From positions 2,460,460-2,524,459 of the forward strand of contig JACAXG010000123.1 of NCBI GenBank assembly GCA_018881555.1: a DNA stretch of 64,000 bases. The letters run 5' to 3'. The notes under the pieces were generated by a model. That model was not told the origin of the DNA. It saw only the letters and a list, made by a program, of their open reading frames with translations, and made no database searches. Each line of letters starts with the position of its first letter. The first letter of the stretch is position 1. Origin of the DNA: Amblyornis subalaris (taxonomy: Eukaryota > Chordata > Aves > Passeriformes > Ptilonorhynchidae). This document shows, in pieces, positions 23,297-37,200 of this stretch. Both the position numbers and the translations under genes were made by a program.

Positions 23297-26200
23297 GTGA
23301 GCTTTTTGTTAGAAAAGCCAGATCTCAAGCAAAAGTGAGTTGTCAGAATTTTGATGTTACTAAGTATTCAGATTTTGTTTAGTAGCAGAAATGAAAAAAA
23401 CAAAAGAAAGCATTAGAAATGACTACAGCTTACCGACTATAAGTGGATTATTTTGAAATGCAATTCATTCTTTCAGTTTCAATCATAAATTTACACCTAC
23501 AGCTGTTTTTGTGTCTTTGCAATGGAAATACCATGACNCTTATTGCATAAAAACACCTAATTCCAAATACATCTAAATATAAAAAAACAATATCTAGAAA
23601 TTGAAAATAGGAGGTATGGTACTGTGGAAAGGACATTAGAATGCATTTGTGTACAGAAAAGCCCAAATGGCTTCATTTTACATAACCACTTTTATAATCC
23701 TTTCCTATTTTGTAAGTCTACAGTTGTGGTGATGCACAGGGTAACAGACACCTTCAGCTGCTTCTTTTTGTTGTGAATTTTAATTTAAGTGAGTATTAAG
23801 TATTCCTCTATACAAATTAATGCAATATGAACACACTTGAGCACCCTTCATTTCCCTTCTGATGCTGTTCTTGCTCTTTCTGTGTTCTTGGTGTATAAAG
23901 TCTGTGACACGAAATCTTGCAGCTAAAATGCAAACCTGGAGTGAATGTCCTCCTTCACCCCCTTCCTCCTTCCACGCATTTTTACCTCGTAATGACTAAT
24001 TCAAATTCAATTCCCCTTTCAATCAGTTTCAGTGACAAAAGATACCACCACTATAAGGACTTGTTTTTACTTTAAGAAAATGTAAATGTGGTCATTAACT
24101 TAGTATATAATATGAACCGGGGCAGACAGCAGAAGGGGGAAATATCACTGTCCTGCTGTTTGCCAGAGCACATAATAAAGCTAAGATTCCTTTTCTTAGC
24201 TTCCATGTAATGAGAAAACACAAAAGATTAGAATTCTTAGAGGACTGTTTGTTGTGGGTATCTTTCCCCTCTTAGGAAGAGAAATTGCCTATTTGGTACC
24301 CAAAGCCTAAATAGTGGGCTTTACAAAATGACCTATGTAAAACCTCAATGTAGGCCACACGGCAAGCCTGTGATCGAGCTTGCTTGTGGCTGGGAGACAT
24401 TTAATGTTCTTAAATTGCACATGAACTCTTGCTAATAGATTTGCTCCTTCTGTTACAATTTTAGCTTTACAAACAACAACTGTTTAGAACAACACAGTGA
24501 AAATAAGTTTTTGATTACTTTTTTTGGAGCAACTTTCATACTTCGCTTATCAAACTAAAATAAAACTCCTAGTATAAACAACTTTTATAAATGTCATTGA
24601 AATGTCTTAGATAAATACAGTCATACTGTAGACTTCAGTGATTTCAAAAAGATCCAGTCATTCCAAGGCCATCTTCTCACTACGACATGATGCATATTTC
24701 TGAAGCAGCAGAAAAAAAGGAAAGTATTGCCTGAGGAAGTAAAACTGAGTCACTTTTCACACAGGTATGCTATTTCATGACTGTCAGGTGGAAACTCTTC
24801 AGGATTAATGCTTTATAATTCTCATATGGCTGATGCTTTAGAACTTCAAAGTGTAGTAGAACATTTCAAATTTTCTTCAGCCCATGAGGAAAAACCTTTT
24901 CATTGAAAGTTGCTGTCAAGTGAAATCTTGAATTTAATACCATACAACTGTTACACATTTTATGAAGATTAAAACTATGCATAACATGTACAGTTATCCT
25001 GGTAATGTGAATTTGTTTCGGTATAATAAACTGTCTTGTCTTAGAGCTGAAAATTAGAAAAAGTTATTCCTCATATCTTTTAATATTTCATGACAAAGCT
25101 TTACTAAACTATTCTTAGTTTAAAACCAGTATTTACTTATGTATGTCATCTTTTACCAATAAATAGAAATATATTGTTGCTTAAAAAGATAAGTAATCTG
25201 AGAGTATTATGAAGAAAATTACATGAAAATCAATATATGGTTCTTGAGAAAGAGACTTAAGCCNTTTAAATTTGAATTCTAGTAGTGGCAAGTCATGAAT
25301 ACAGAATTTGCCTCTCTAAAAAATAATCTGTTTGCTATAAAACCATCCCTAGTTATCTAATACTTCAAGATACAGTGCATTAGCACCCTCTCTGAATCTG
25401 TGTGAAGCTGGCTCCCTTTGGCAACTAAAAGAGCTCTTTGAACCATAGAACAGATGTAATGAAAATTGGTTCCATTAAATGCATCTGGCAAATTACAAAC
25501 TGAAAAATTAATGCACCATACCCAGACTCTGGGGGCTATAATGCATCAAGGTGTGGTTACCGGATGCTAACAGTTTTTCTTGCTCCCCTTTTANTCCAAA
25601 ATAAAAAGTACAGTATCTTATAAATGTGCACTAAGCCAGGAACTGAAACTGTAACTGCAACACAAATACTAAAAGTAGGTCAATAAAAACAATGAGATTC
25701 AAAGCAAGCTCCACTGCTACACTCTAAATGTGCATGACACAGCACGGAAAATACTAAGGACATATAATCTTACAGGGGCAAATTAATAGAAGAAAAATTG
25801 GTGAAGGACTAGTAAATTCAAACATACAGCTTCTAGCTCTAAATTTTCATTAAGCTGTAGATTTCTGGAAGCTAAGGAAAGTAGTTCTGTTCTTCTCCTC
25901 TTTTTCTAAATATCTGTGGCTGAGTGCAATAAGAACAACAGGTTTGCTTGATAGAGTCCATGAAAAGACTATCCTGTCTTTGTTCAAAACCTGAATGAGC
26001 ATAAAGGAAAGGGTGGGTGTTCTCAGTTTTTGCTGTTTTTGCAAAATACTTGAAAGAAATACTGCTTTTAAAAATAGAAAAACATTCAGGCACCCCAATC
26101 ATTTTTCCTTTGTGTGTGAATATGTTCAAGTAGACTTATAAAACATCCTGAGAAGCCAGTGGTACATAGATTGCAACAGAGGGGACTACTGAAATAAAAA

Positions 26201-27739
26201 ATACCATAAGATACATACATGTCATACATACATGGCAGTAAAAATCTACAAAATTGGTTTTGTTGTGGTCTGAAGCATCTGTCAGTCTATAAGCACTGAT
26301 ATTTCCTGATGATTCTAGCCTGCTTCAGAATTATTGCTGAATTTCAAGACTTTTTTTAATGAAATGAAGTTTAAATATTTTAAATAGTACTTTACTGCAG
26401 TTGGCATATCTACATGTCTATGTTTGTCCGATACTGCATTATTGTACGAGCGTGATAAGGCACAAAAATGCCTCCAGAATCAGAGGTTAGTAAAAATGAA
26501 GGTTGATGGAACCAAATTGCTAGGTGACTTTCAAAAATTAGTACATGAAAACTGGTGGGTAAAACAACGAAGTTAGGTGTAATCAGACTGAAACACCCTT
26601 TACCCAGAAGAGCACTAAGAATGCTCAGAGTTTCTGGACTTCTGCAGTCCATATGCTTTCCCTGATCTCTTGGTGAGTTTTGTTCTTCAGTATGCATGTG
26701 AACACAGCTACTTATTTGCTAGTATTCATAAACTGGTATTTCTATTTCAATGAATTTTCACTCTGTCATAAGTTCTGCCATTGGTTTGCTTGATGGTTTT
26801 TGTCTTTTCAAATAAAGCATGCTGCATTTCAAGTGACTCAGATATTGCATCTGCCCTTCCTTGGAATAACCTAGCCTCAGAGTATGGCAAAGCAAATACT
26901 TTTGTAAATCATCCAACCGTATTTTTTATTTTTTATTCCCTTTCTTGATTCCTAATGCAATTGTTTATGGTTTTTCTAACTCTGACTTTATTACTTGGAA
27001 TTCATATTTTTTTAGGCTATGTCATGGTTTTTCTTCCAGAGGTCCCAAAGCCTTTTAAACACCAATATACACCTACTGTTGCAAATGGCCATCTGGTCAA
27101 ACAATCTGAATTCACTGCCTTGCTAAATGGTAAAGCTAATTCCTTTAAATGATGATTTTTTGGGAATATAATACCTCATAATATGCTAACCATTTTCCCC
27201 TGGAGGCCAGCAAATCCCGTTTCAGTCATAATGAATTACAGGTATTAATCACAATTACATACTTTGTCAGGCATATTTGCTGAAGTACAGATAGGTAAGA
27301 AATACATGGGTCAGTAGATGGAGACATTGAAAAACTACAAGCATTCAGTTTAGTGTGAAGTTTAATCTGTTGTTAAGTCAAATAGATACATGAAGTACAA
27401 AAAGTGAAATAAGTTCGGCAAATTAAGTTTTGTATCTTCGAAAGCAGACTACAAAGGCTACTTTCTGAATGAATTAGAAGTGAACATGCGCTTTAGCAAG
27501 AGAAGAAGGAAATGAGCAAAGTGGATTCAAGATGATTATAGTCCTGAAAGATTCCTTAAGTGGCTATACTGCAAGTAAGAGAGCCCCTACCTCTCAGTCT
27601 GCAAAGTGAGATAAAAAACGGGCACTAAGATTAAATTCCTGGCAACTGAATCAGGAAAGCATATGCAGCATGTTTCTCCACAGACATAAGGACAGAAGTC
27701 TCCCAGATTTACTCTTCAGACAACTGGATTAATTTCAGT

Positions 27740-27740
<1 letters not shown>

Positions 27741-27786
<46 letters not shown>

Positions 27787-27802
27787 CTCTACCTATCTAT
27801 CT
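27741..27802. repeat. (CTAT)n tetranucleotide microsatellite
   Basis: Eleven and a half perfect CTAT units (27741-27786) are followed by imperfect CTCT, ACCT and ATCT units to about 27802. The long pure run suggests length polymorphism. Confidence 0.95.
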
Positions 27803-28161
27803 TCCAAAAACATTTTCATTGCATCATTTATTTGGATCACTGTAAATTAATGTACCATGCACTTTGACTGAATATTGATTTGAGGATAATGGCACTTACC
27901 CAAGGTTATCATAAACTTAAACCCAAAGGTATGGCAATCTTTCACAACAGCCTGGATCCCAAAGATTCATCCCAAGCTTTTCAGAGGATATGGAAGCAGC
28001 ATAAAGCTGCTCGTGATAATGTGTGCAAGGAATGTATCTAACTCAACAATACTAGGACTACTGAGTAAAGAGTATTCATTCACATAAATGAAGTAAATAT
28101 CTGTAGATGTGAGAACTCCAACAGAAGGTGCCAACATCTCCCTTACTGCCTTATGCTATCA

Positions 28162-28240
28162 AGATCACAGAATGGTTGCGGTTGGAAGGGACGTCTGAAG
28201 GTCACCTTGTCCAAGTCCGCAGCTCAAGCAGGGCTGATCA
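28162..28240 (-). mobile_element. CR1 LINE 3' tail fragment
   Basis: ATCACAGAATGGTTG, GGTTGGAAGGGACGTCTGAAGG, TTGTCCAAGTCC and CTCAAGCAGGG follow in the order of the CR1 3' end seen from the opposite strand (ATCATAGAATGGTT, GGGTTGGAAGGGACCTCT, TAGTCCAACC, CTCAAGCAGGG). The element is therefore on the minus strand with its 3' terminus at the left. Only about 80 bp remain, a severe 5' truncation that is usual for CR1. The matching AGAATG terminal word supports an original 3' end near 28162. Confidence 0.85.
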
Positions 28241-31200
28241 AAGACGGAAACAAGGCATGACAGTCCAGTGCACACAGAGACCAACAAAATCACTGAAATA
28301 AACTCATAATAAACTATGATTTGAGAAGAGGGATGCATGAAACAGAATGTGATTCATAAATAGTACTGAAATAGTGTTTGAGCAAAGATTGTCAAAAGAA
28401 CAGCTTCTTCTGAATGACAATCAAAGTTATATTAATTAATGAAATCCAAACTCCTTTCTATGCCTTTTATTCAGTCTGAATAGGGTTGATAACAGAGAAT
28501 ATGTAGTAAATGAATTTTCTTGAAAATGCTCCCTGGAGTTTCTTATTTGGAAAAGGTAAGGAAATTAAAACTTAATTAATTAAAAGGGAATGAGTGTTCA
28601 AAAATGCCCAAGACAAGCCCTAGCATTTGTTGGAAAGCGTAAACTCACTCTAGATTAGCAGTGTAACAGAATTTTTCTGCTAACTGTTCAGGCTTCTAGA
28701 GAAAATCCAGCAAAACAATAACTTCCATTCATACTGCCTAATAAGTATAAAAAGCTATGACTCTAATAAATAAATCAATCTCTGTTTCAAGAGACAGTTA
28801 TGACTCTAATATCTCTGATTTTTGATACACTTATGGTCAATACTTGCATTCTTTCACAAGTTTCATAAAGGATGGAAAGAAATCATTCATTTCAGTGCTC
28901 TTAAACTCTGTCACTGACTGCAAAAAAATATGACATTTCCATATGGTTTTTAGAGACTGGCCTGATTCCTTCCTCTAATATAAGTCAAAATTGGTTTCAT
29001 TGGTAACAATGAAAGGTTTAAACAAATTCTTCTAAAAGAATGCATGCACACATGATTATTTTCCTAACAATCTAAAATGATGTATGACTCCCTCAATCCT
29101 CCTATTTTTAAAAGCATTAACTTGACAATTAACTAATTTATTCATAATTTGCTAAAAGTATTGAAATCATAATGCCATTTGGTATGTTGAGAAAAATCCA
29201 GTCCATAGCAGTTCCTGATTTGTGAGAAAGAATACTGTAGAGAGTAGATTCAGCTGTAAAATAAAGAATTCTTCTGTAAAATAATTTAGACAATTAAAAT
29301 GTTTCCTGCAAAAAGCGAAATTTATAACTGGTAAGTTTATTTATGTTTTGACTGGATGGTAACTAAAACAAGAATATAGGCACAAGAATATAGGACAACA
29401 CTTTGGAAACCATATACAACTGTTCCAGAAAACTGTACATAGCAGGGACATAAAAACAAAATAAAATTAAACAAACTAAGAAAATAACCACTGCTTTTAG
29501 CAATAGAAAACTTACTCTTGTTCAGAAATGCACAGCAGCCGTTTTCAGTTGTTTCAGCCACTAACTAGTTTGGAGAAAGAATAATGCAGTACTACTGATA
29601 AAATTTTCTAATATGTATCAGGAAAAGGGAACAAAATAGGTTTTTTGTGGATCTGTAAATGGTCTATAAGTCAGCAGCTCCTTCTCAAAAAACAAGACCA
29701 TAGGAAGTACTGAATTCTAAAATACACCCACTGTCACTAAATCTGCACACTTTTTTTTGAGTAAATGACATTGACATTCTCTTTACGGAATCAATAGGCC
29801 TACTGATAACTGTTTGATGGGGAATTAATGATCTTGTAATAAAAATTTCTAGAAGCAGGGATTATTTAAAGATAGTGTAAGTAAGTATGCTGAATTTTTA
29901 GGAGTTTAGTTCCTACATTCATATTATTTTACGCCATTAATATATATCTATGCATGTCAAATTTGAAGGGATGATGAAATAGACTCAATGTAGTACAGCA
30001 ACAGCTATAACCATCCCAAATATAGGTTATAAAAAAAGAGTTCAATTTCATTGTCTTTGTTCCTATCAAATCTAATCAACCAGACAATTCCACTCTTCAT
30101 TTTCATGTAACCCTCTGAACATGAATGCTGGGAGTTAAGATATAGAGGAAGAAAGGTAAAACAGTGGTAACAGTAGTGTTGCTTAATTAGTAGCAACTAG
30201 GTATTACATGAGGCAATAAATACTGCCTTCAAGGCCANGCATTACATTTCTTACAGGATTTGTCTTCACAATATGAATCATAGAACTCTCCAAAACGAAA
30301 ATAAAAAATTCCATAAACTGCAAATTGCTGTGATTTGTACTAGATCATCTTTCACCATACACTATTTTTACTGGGTCATCTTTCTGCCATTATTATGAAA
30401 ACTAGGAATTATTATGGAGCTTAAGCAGAAGGCAGGAACCAGTCTGCCTGGGTGTTGGGAATTTCAGTGCAGGTACAGTCCAAGACCATTTCTGAGAAAC
30501 AAAATCAAAGTCTATTCCTTGAGCAGAGAGAGAAGACAGATTATTTCCTCTCAAGCTACGGATCACATGTGGTGCTGCCTCACGGGTGTCTCAGCAGACA
30601 AAAAGCAGTTCTTCTCTTAAGGGGACAGTGGGAATATATGCAAAGCAGTGGATAATGTGTTTTCTTTTAAGCCAATCCCATGACTTTACCACTATTCAAA
30701 TTCCAAATAAAAGTGCTCATACATCTGTAGGAGATTGGAGAGATTTGCATTTAGCAGAGTTTTTTTNCATTGTTCCATTTCCTTTCTTTCTGGCCATAAA
30801 TCAACTTGAGGACCAGAATTATTTTAGTAAGGTTAAAGAACTCACATGATATAAATAAAAAATAACTGATTAATGGATTACTGTGATCTTTCTTTGCTTC
30901 AGATAACACTTTTGTGCTAAATCAGAGCACATTACTGAAAATTATGATGGCCCATCAATTCTACTTGTCACCTTGCTTCAGGCAATGACCTTTAACTGGT
31001 ATCTCCTATGAGAAAAGCCTAGCATGTGCCTATACTGCTGTACCATGATAATGGAACAGTCTCTAGAGGCAATTATTTTGTATCCTGAAGCAAAATGATC
31101 AATATATTTCTCATAACTTAGGCAAAAACAATCTCCCATCTTATACAAATCTAAATATTTATATTTAATTCTTGCTGAACTACTTCTGCTTTGACCTCAT

Positions 31201-34200
31201 GGATAGGGGCAGAAGCCTATTACTCCATGTTTAGCACTAAAATTTTCCTCAGATATTTAATTTATCAGTATTTTCTTCTTTTGTGTACTACAGGTCAGTT
31301 AGACAAATTATTGAATGTAATCAAATCTTAATGATGTGTCCACTAATTTTACATTCTCTATTTGTATTGGTCGAAAGCAATACTTTTTTTCTGAGTATAC
31401 AGTTTTGGGGCAAAAAAGCCACAAAATTACTAGAAAAGACAATTCAGAATTTTAGTTGAAAACAATAAGAGTGAATACCGGAAAGAATTTTTTTTTTTTT
31501 TTTTTTAAAGTTGTATGTTTTCTAATGGAAACGCCAATTTTTGAAAGGTTTAATTGAAAAGAGTAAAAAAAAATCCTAATTTTGATGCTTTAGGGACAAA
31601 ATTAGTTTTAAGAAAGACTGATCTTGTCATTGGTCTGTTTTTTATTCTATACATTTTTAAACTATAGCACCTTTTTACTTTTTTTAAATGTTTTATTGGC
31701 AATTAGATTTCTTTCAATATTTTAGCATAGCACTCCAATTTCCTAACATATTTGTTGCTTGCACAATATTTGCAAGCAGAAAATCTACTGATAAACTGTT
31801 CATATGTGCAATCTAAAAGTATTGCACTTACATTCCAACTGTTGTGAAAACGTCCTTGCTATATATGTAGGATTTTCATTACACGCCCCTCCCTAGTATC
31901 AAAAAATATTCAACACATACACAAAGCTTTAACTATTTAAAAGCACAAAGAAATCAAATAAACAAACAAACATTTAGGAATTGGTCAATAGCAAAGTTAT
32001 TTATCAAATAATACATATTTAGGACAGCAAATTGCTCATTTTACAGTTCTTTATATGCTATAGGGACACCCTAAGACTTCTCGGTGTATCATTATGTACA
32101 GGTATAGAAAAATAAAAATATTTCTTGTATGAATGTGCAGTGTATGTGGTTTAAATACTATATGTAGTATGATTAATATAAATAAGATACCTCACAATGA
32201 GAGAAACCAAACAAATTGACTTTTATTATTTTCTTAATGAGTAAAGATAGATTTCTTTAAATAACTAATCAAATATTTCTTCACAGGAATTCTCTCCACA
32301 AGAACAGAGTGCTATTGAAAATTTTCCCTTCTTTTTCTCATTTTTTTCTTAATATTATTTTGTATTCATATGTAAAATAAGAAGCATAATGTTTATCAAA
32401 AGTAAACTTGCGCTTTTAAAAAGGACCTATGTTTTTATGACTGTTCCGTGTTTTCTGATAGCTGCCATATTAAATAGGATTGCACTGCAATGTAGAGTGA
32501 TTATGTTTTAATCCTCAACGGCCTTCTCAAATATATAAACAGTAGGATAGCAATAAAGAAGCTTTCACTTCATGAACAATAATGTAATTATTAATGAATT
32601 GAACTGATTTACAGAAATGTGATACATTTACAAACACACATGAGAGCTACTGAGGAAAACACAAGCTTTTTAAAATGAATATTGAATGACAGAAGACAAG
32701 TTGGACAGATAATGACCACAGGAAATGACCTTGAATCAAATGACAGAAAATTAAGGTAGAGTGAATGATTTAGATTTCAGGGAAAAGATTTATGACGGTT
32801 CTGGAATACAGTATCTGAAAAGAGAACAGGAAAATCAAGAGTGCAGGGGGAAAAAAAGCTCTCATTAGGCACAGCATTTCTACCTTCCCCATCTGTAAAT
32901 ATTATTTTATCTTCAAATGATGCTTTATAATCAGATTTGTCATGAATCTAGTAAAAAGACTAGATTCAGAAGCCTCTAGAGGACAAGCAGCCTGACAATA
33001 TGGAGAAGGGGGAGGAATTTAGACATTCAAATGAAATANTGATTACCAGATATTAAGGAGAATGGCAGAAGTGAATGAAATAATTTCATTCATCTCCACA
33101 AAACTGGTGCCAGGTACGAAAACATGGACATTGAGAAGACANGTTTTCCTTAGGAGAATAAACAAAATTGGTCCATTAAAACAGCCTAAGAAGGTCTTCA
33201 GTCATTTTTGCCCTTCTCTTTCCATCAGAGGAGTGGGGCGGTAAACAAGTAGAGGCAGAGAAGTAAGAGGAAGACATATCTTGGGCAAACATCCCAGCTT
33301 AAGTTAATGAGACATTTGAGGTTAATTAAGGTTAAAGAACAATGTTTATTGTTAAGCACATTCCCAGGAATAAATTCTATTTTATCTTCTTGTGTCTGTC
33401 ACCTAACAGACCGCAGAACAGTAATAGACTTAGCAAATGTCTGAATCTAAATACACTGCTGTGAAATTCAGAAGTAACCAGAGCAGCCCCATGTGCTCCT
33501 GTAGAGTTAAAATCACAAGGATGTGGACCAGAACAAGAGTTTTACAGTAATCCAGAAACCCCTGGCAGGTAGAAAACTTGCTTGTGAGGAAGTACATACC
33601 TAAATTCCTAATGTTCACAGAAAACTCATGGCATGCCTATAGTTATTAAGAAAATGTAGTATTCACATGTAGAAAAAGATAGTCAAAGTTTTTCTGTCAG
33701 CATCTTTACTGAATGCAAAAATTAACTAATGTGAACAAATTAACTAGTAAGCTAAAAATATTACTAGAAAAAAAATCTATTTTTTTGTAACTTTAATCCT
33801 AATTAAAACAGATCATTAAAGCGAGTTGTACAACTGTTGCCTTATTACACCTTATTCCTGGCACAAAATGTTTTCCTTTGTCAAACAGAAGAAATATTAG
33901 GAAGAAAAACAGGAAAAAAATGACCCCAAAAAGACAGTGACAGGCAGCAACTGCAGACCACAGCCAGTGTCATATTTCTGCTCCCAAAAGGCAAACAATG
34001 TTTACTTGGTTGGTCTAATAGACAGAATCACTAACTATGCACACGTGCACAAAGGGAGAGGAGGAAGTCAGTCACACAGAACATAACAATCCACTGGGAC
34101 ACAAGGTCACATCTAGTAGTGTAACAAAAGAAATCATTCCAATCAGGTTGTTTTGAAGTGAAATAGCTTGTGCCCTAGTGGAGCCTAGTCAGTTCCACGA

Positions 34201-37200
34201 CAATGGCCAAGTCATTAATTCAATAAAAAGTCATGAAAAATTTTATTTCCAAGTGTTTTTTTTCCTCATTGCTGCTATTTGGTGAATCTTTTCTGCTGTT
34301 GAACAAATATGGCAATAGACCAAAATAAACTAATAGAAAGACCCCTCACTGCTATCCTCATATACATTAAACATTTGTATACATTAATATGGAACTGTAA
34401 CTGGAAGAACTTTATATTATGGTATTTCTTGATTTTCATTTGTCTTAAATATTCTTCTATCATTTATTCCTGCCTTGCTTTAAAACTTATGTAATGCTAT
34501 TGTATTAATTCTTACACATTCATTTTCCATGTAGAGACAGAATGCAAGGCAAAAAGTGAAACTTCATATAAAATATAATTGCAGTCTTGTAAGAATAAAG
34601 AAGTAAAACAATTTTAAAAACCCACCTCCTAGCACAATTTATGTCCAGTATATTTTGGCACAGGATAAGCCTGTGAAATAAAGAATTTCTATAAATATGA
34701 CTCTCAGAATATTTAGACTAACAATTGAAGGAATTGAAATTTTTTATATTCTGTATATATTTGTACAGATGTCTACAGAAAAAGTATAGAAATTAACAAC
34801 TGTTATTTTTAAAAGCGCCTTTATTTTTGTTTCTTCTCTTTGTTTGTAAACATTCAATGATTCCACCTAGTACAAAACCAGGAATTCTCTTGAATATCCT
34901 TCATACATGTATTTACACATATGTGTATGTAGATGGGTATGTGATTTGTCATAACCCACGGGACAATGAGGGAGATGCAGGTGTTGAAAGTGGTGGATTT
35001 GATGGAAAAAGCAGGAATTATGCTCACTTGTCTGTGGTCCCTTAAGATACACAATGAGGCAGAAAAAGCATTGCGTTGGTAGTTTAGTGTAGTGGAGTCC
35101 AGAACAATAGCAAGACATTATAACCAACAGAACATCATCACAGTCTAAACAAATTCATGCAAAAAGAAAGTACACATAAATTAAGGNATGTAAATTCTTG
35201 TAATTAGAAGTCATGGGACACTTAAATCCANTACAAATGGGAGACAGAAAAGAAATATGTAATGCTGTTAAACTGCCTTTGAGTAAGAAGAGCAGTTGAA
35301 ACTTTTTGGTAGATGGGCAATCAGTGACGATCATTAGCACATTTCACTCATACTGCAAGTTCGTATGGCCCAGGAAATAATATTCCTCATAGGGAGGGTT
35401 GGGGTTTTTCTTTATGGAAAGGATACTGCTGCTATGTGCTTGGGCTATCAATTCTTTTATCTGTTATTGCTAATGGTCTCTGGATTTCTCTCTTTTCTGA
35501 TGCCTGGGTGATACACAGAGAACAGAAAAATGCTCATACCATTATGAAGCTGGATTGTTCTCTGCATCTCAAAGAAGTCCTGGAAATCTTAAGTTAACAG
35601 ATTGATTTAGCAATTTAGTCCGATTTCTTACTGTCCTTATTTGCCTGTAATACAGGAAGGTACAGATTGTTTCTAGGTGCCAGAGCATAACCTACATGAG
35701 ACCTGTTATGATAAAGCAATGCTTCAGGATTCAATGAAAGATTAGAGAAAAGCAGGCTCAATCGACAGAACAATAATATGAAATTAACTGTNTATACATT
35801 TGTGAAAGTGCATCTGTTTTGCAGATATTATTTTAGGAGGTGTATCACTTAACAGAGTGCAGAACCATTATTTTGGACACAGAGTTGAAGGTCTAAATGC
35901 TGAAAGGAACTGGCAATTTTATTCCAGTTCAAAAGAACTCTTTTCTACCACAACTAGAACTGAAATTCTCCACACAGACACACTTTCTGGAATGACATAT
36001 TTCCCCTGGATTTTTAAAGTTCTTTCTCTTTTCCTATCTATCAAGGAAAAAGTGTTGGTAAACAACTTGATGAAGAGGTATGAATATCTCTGATGGAGAT
36101 CATATAAATCTTGACAGAAGGATCTTTCTATAGGTAAGAATATTCCTTCCTTTCTCTTTTAAATGGGAAGAATGAGCCTATGATTAGGCTGGGAAAACCG
36201 AATTTTCATGCATATCAGAACAACTCTTACTTCACGATCTCTGTGATCATACACCTGACATTTAAGATAGAACCACACACAGTGTGACAAAACTGCTCTA
36301 AATTTAAATTTCAAACCAGTTACAAGAACTGTGCTGTCATACCAGAGGAAAAATTCAGAAAGTTATTTAAGATTGGATAACTGTCTGGTACAGCTTGTAT
36401 GGTAACCAACAATGTACAGCTTTAATGAGATGAAAGGTTTGAAAGGGTTATTTGCAAACTGTCTAATAATAAGTAATTTTAGATGTCTCAAGGCCAGTCA
36501 TAGGGAGAATGTAGTTTATAGTTTTATAATCTTTGTGACATNGTGCCCTCCAGCAAGCACAGAATGAGTCCTATTTCAGTTGTTTTAAAAGACCTGCATG
36601 TATCAGAATAAAGTTGGTCTCAGCATGTTAAAACAGCATGAAATACATTCCCTTGCAAATTGTTTACAGAAAAAATGTGTTTATGGAAATGTATCACTGA
36701 TTAAAATTACTAAAGGTAAAAGACTCTCTCTGAGTCTTTTAATTGTATTTCTTCCTAGAGAGTGGCTGGTAAGGATGCTTTTCTAAACTCCCACTATGAA
36801 AAAAAAGGTTCTTTTTCTTTGAACTACTGTTTTCCCTAACTATTTTAAAAATTTTAGTTTTTAAAAAGCTAACGGTTCCCTTGATGAACAAAATCAAACT
36901 CTATGCCTGGAATTTTGGTCTTGTTAACAAGCACAGATCTTTTGTACCTNGAAAACAGAGCCTGTCAGAATTTTTTCTTGAAAAACATCTTTGTAAAACG
37001 GCTAATTTGATTCTGAGTATGGTTGTTTATTCTGGCTCATTATTGAGACTGAACATGGAAACCCAAGTAGTATGAATCAAAAGACAAGAATTTAAGGAAA
37101 AGTCATAAAGAAAGTAAATTGAGACCACAAATATATTCCTATTCCAGCTAGTCAAATGGTCATGAATTACATAAAAAAGTTTCTTTGTTTGAAAAAAGAA

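Larger units (their letters stand above)
17760..27739. other. AT-rich non-coding DNA, possibly intronic
   Basis: No supported gene and no recognised transposable element. It holds a palindromic cluster at 18387-18423, an AT-rich tract at 18850-18952 and an AT dinucleotide repeat at 23274-23296. A patch at about 19660-19740 with GAAGTCAATGGGC resembles a word common in old amniote repeats, but it is too short to assign. Confidence 0.5.
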
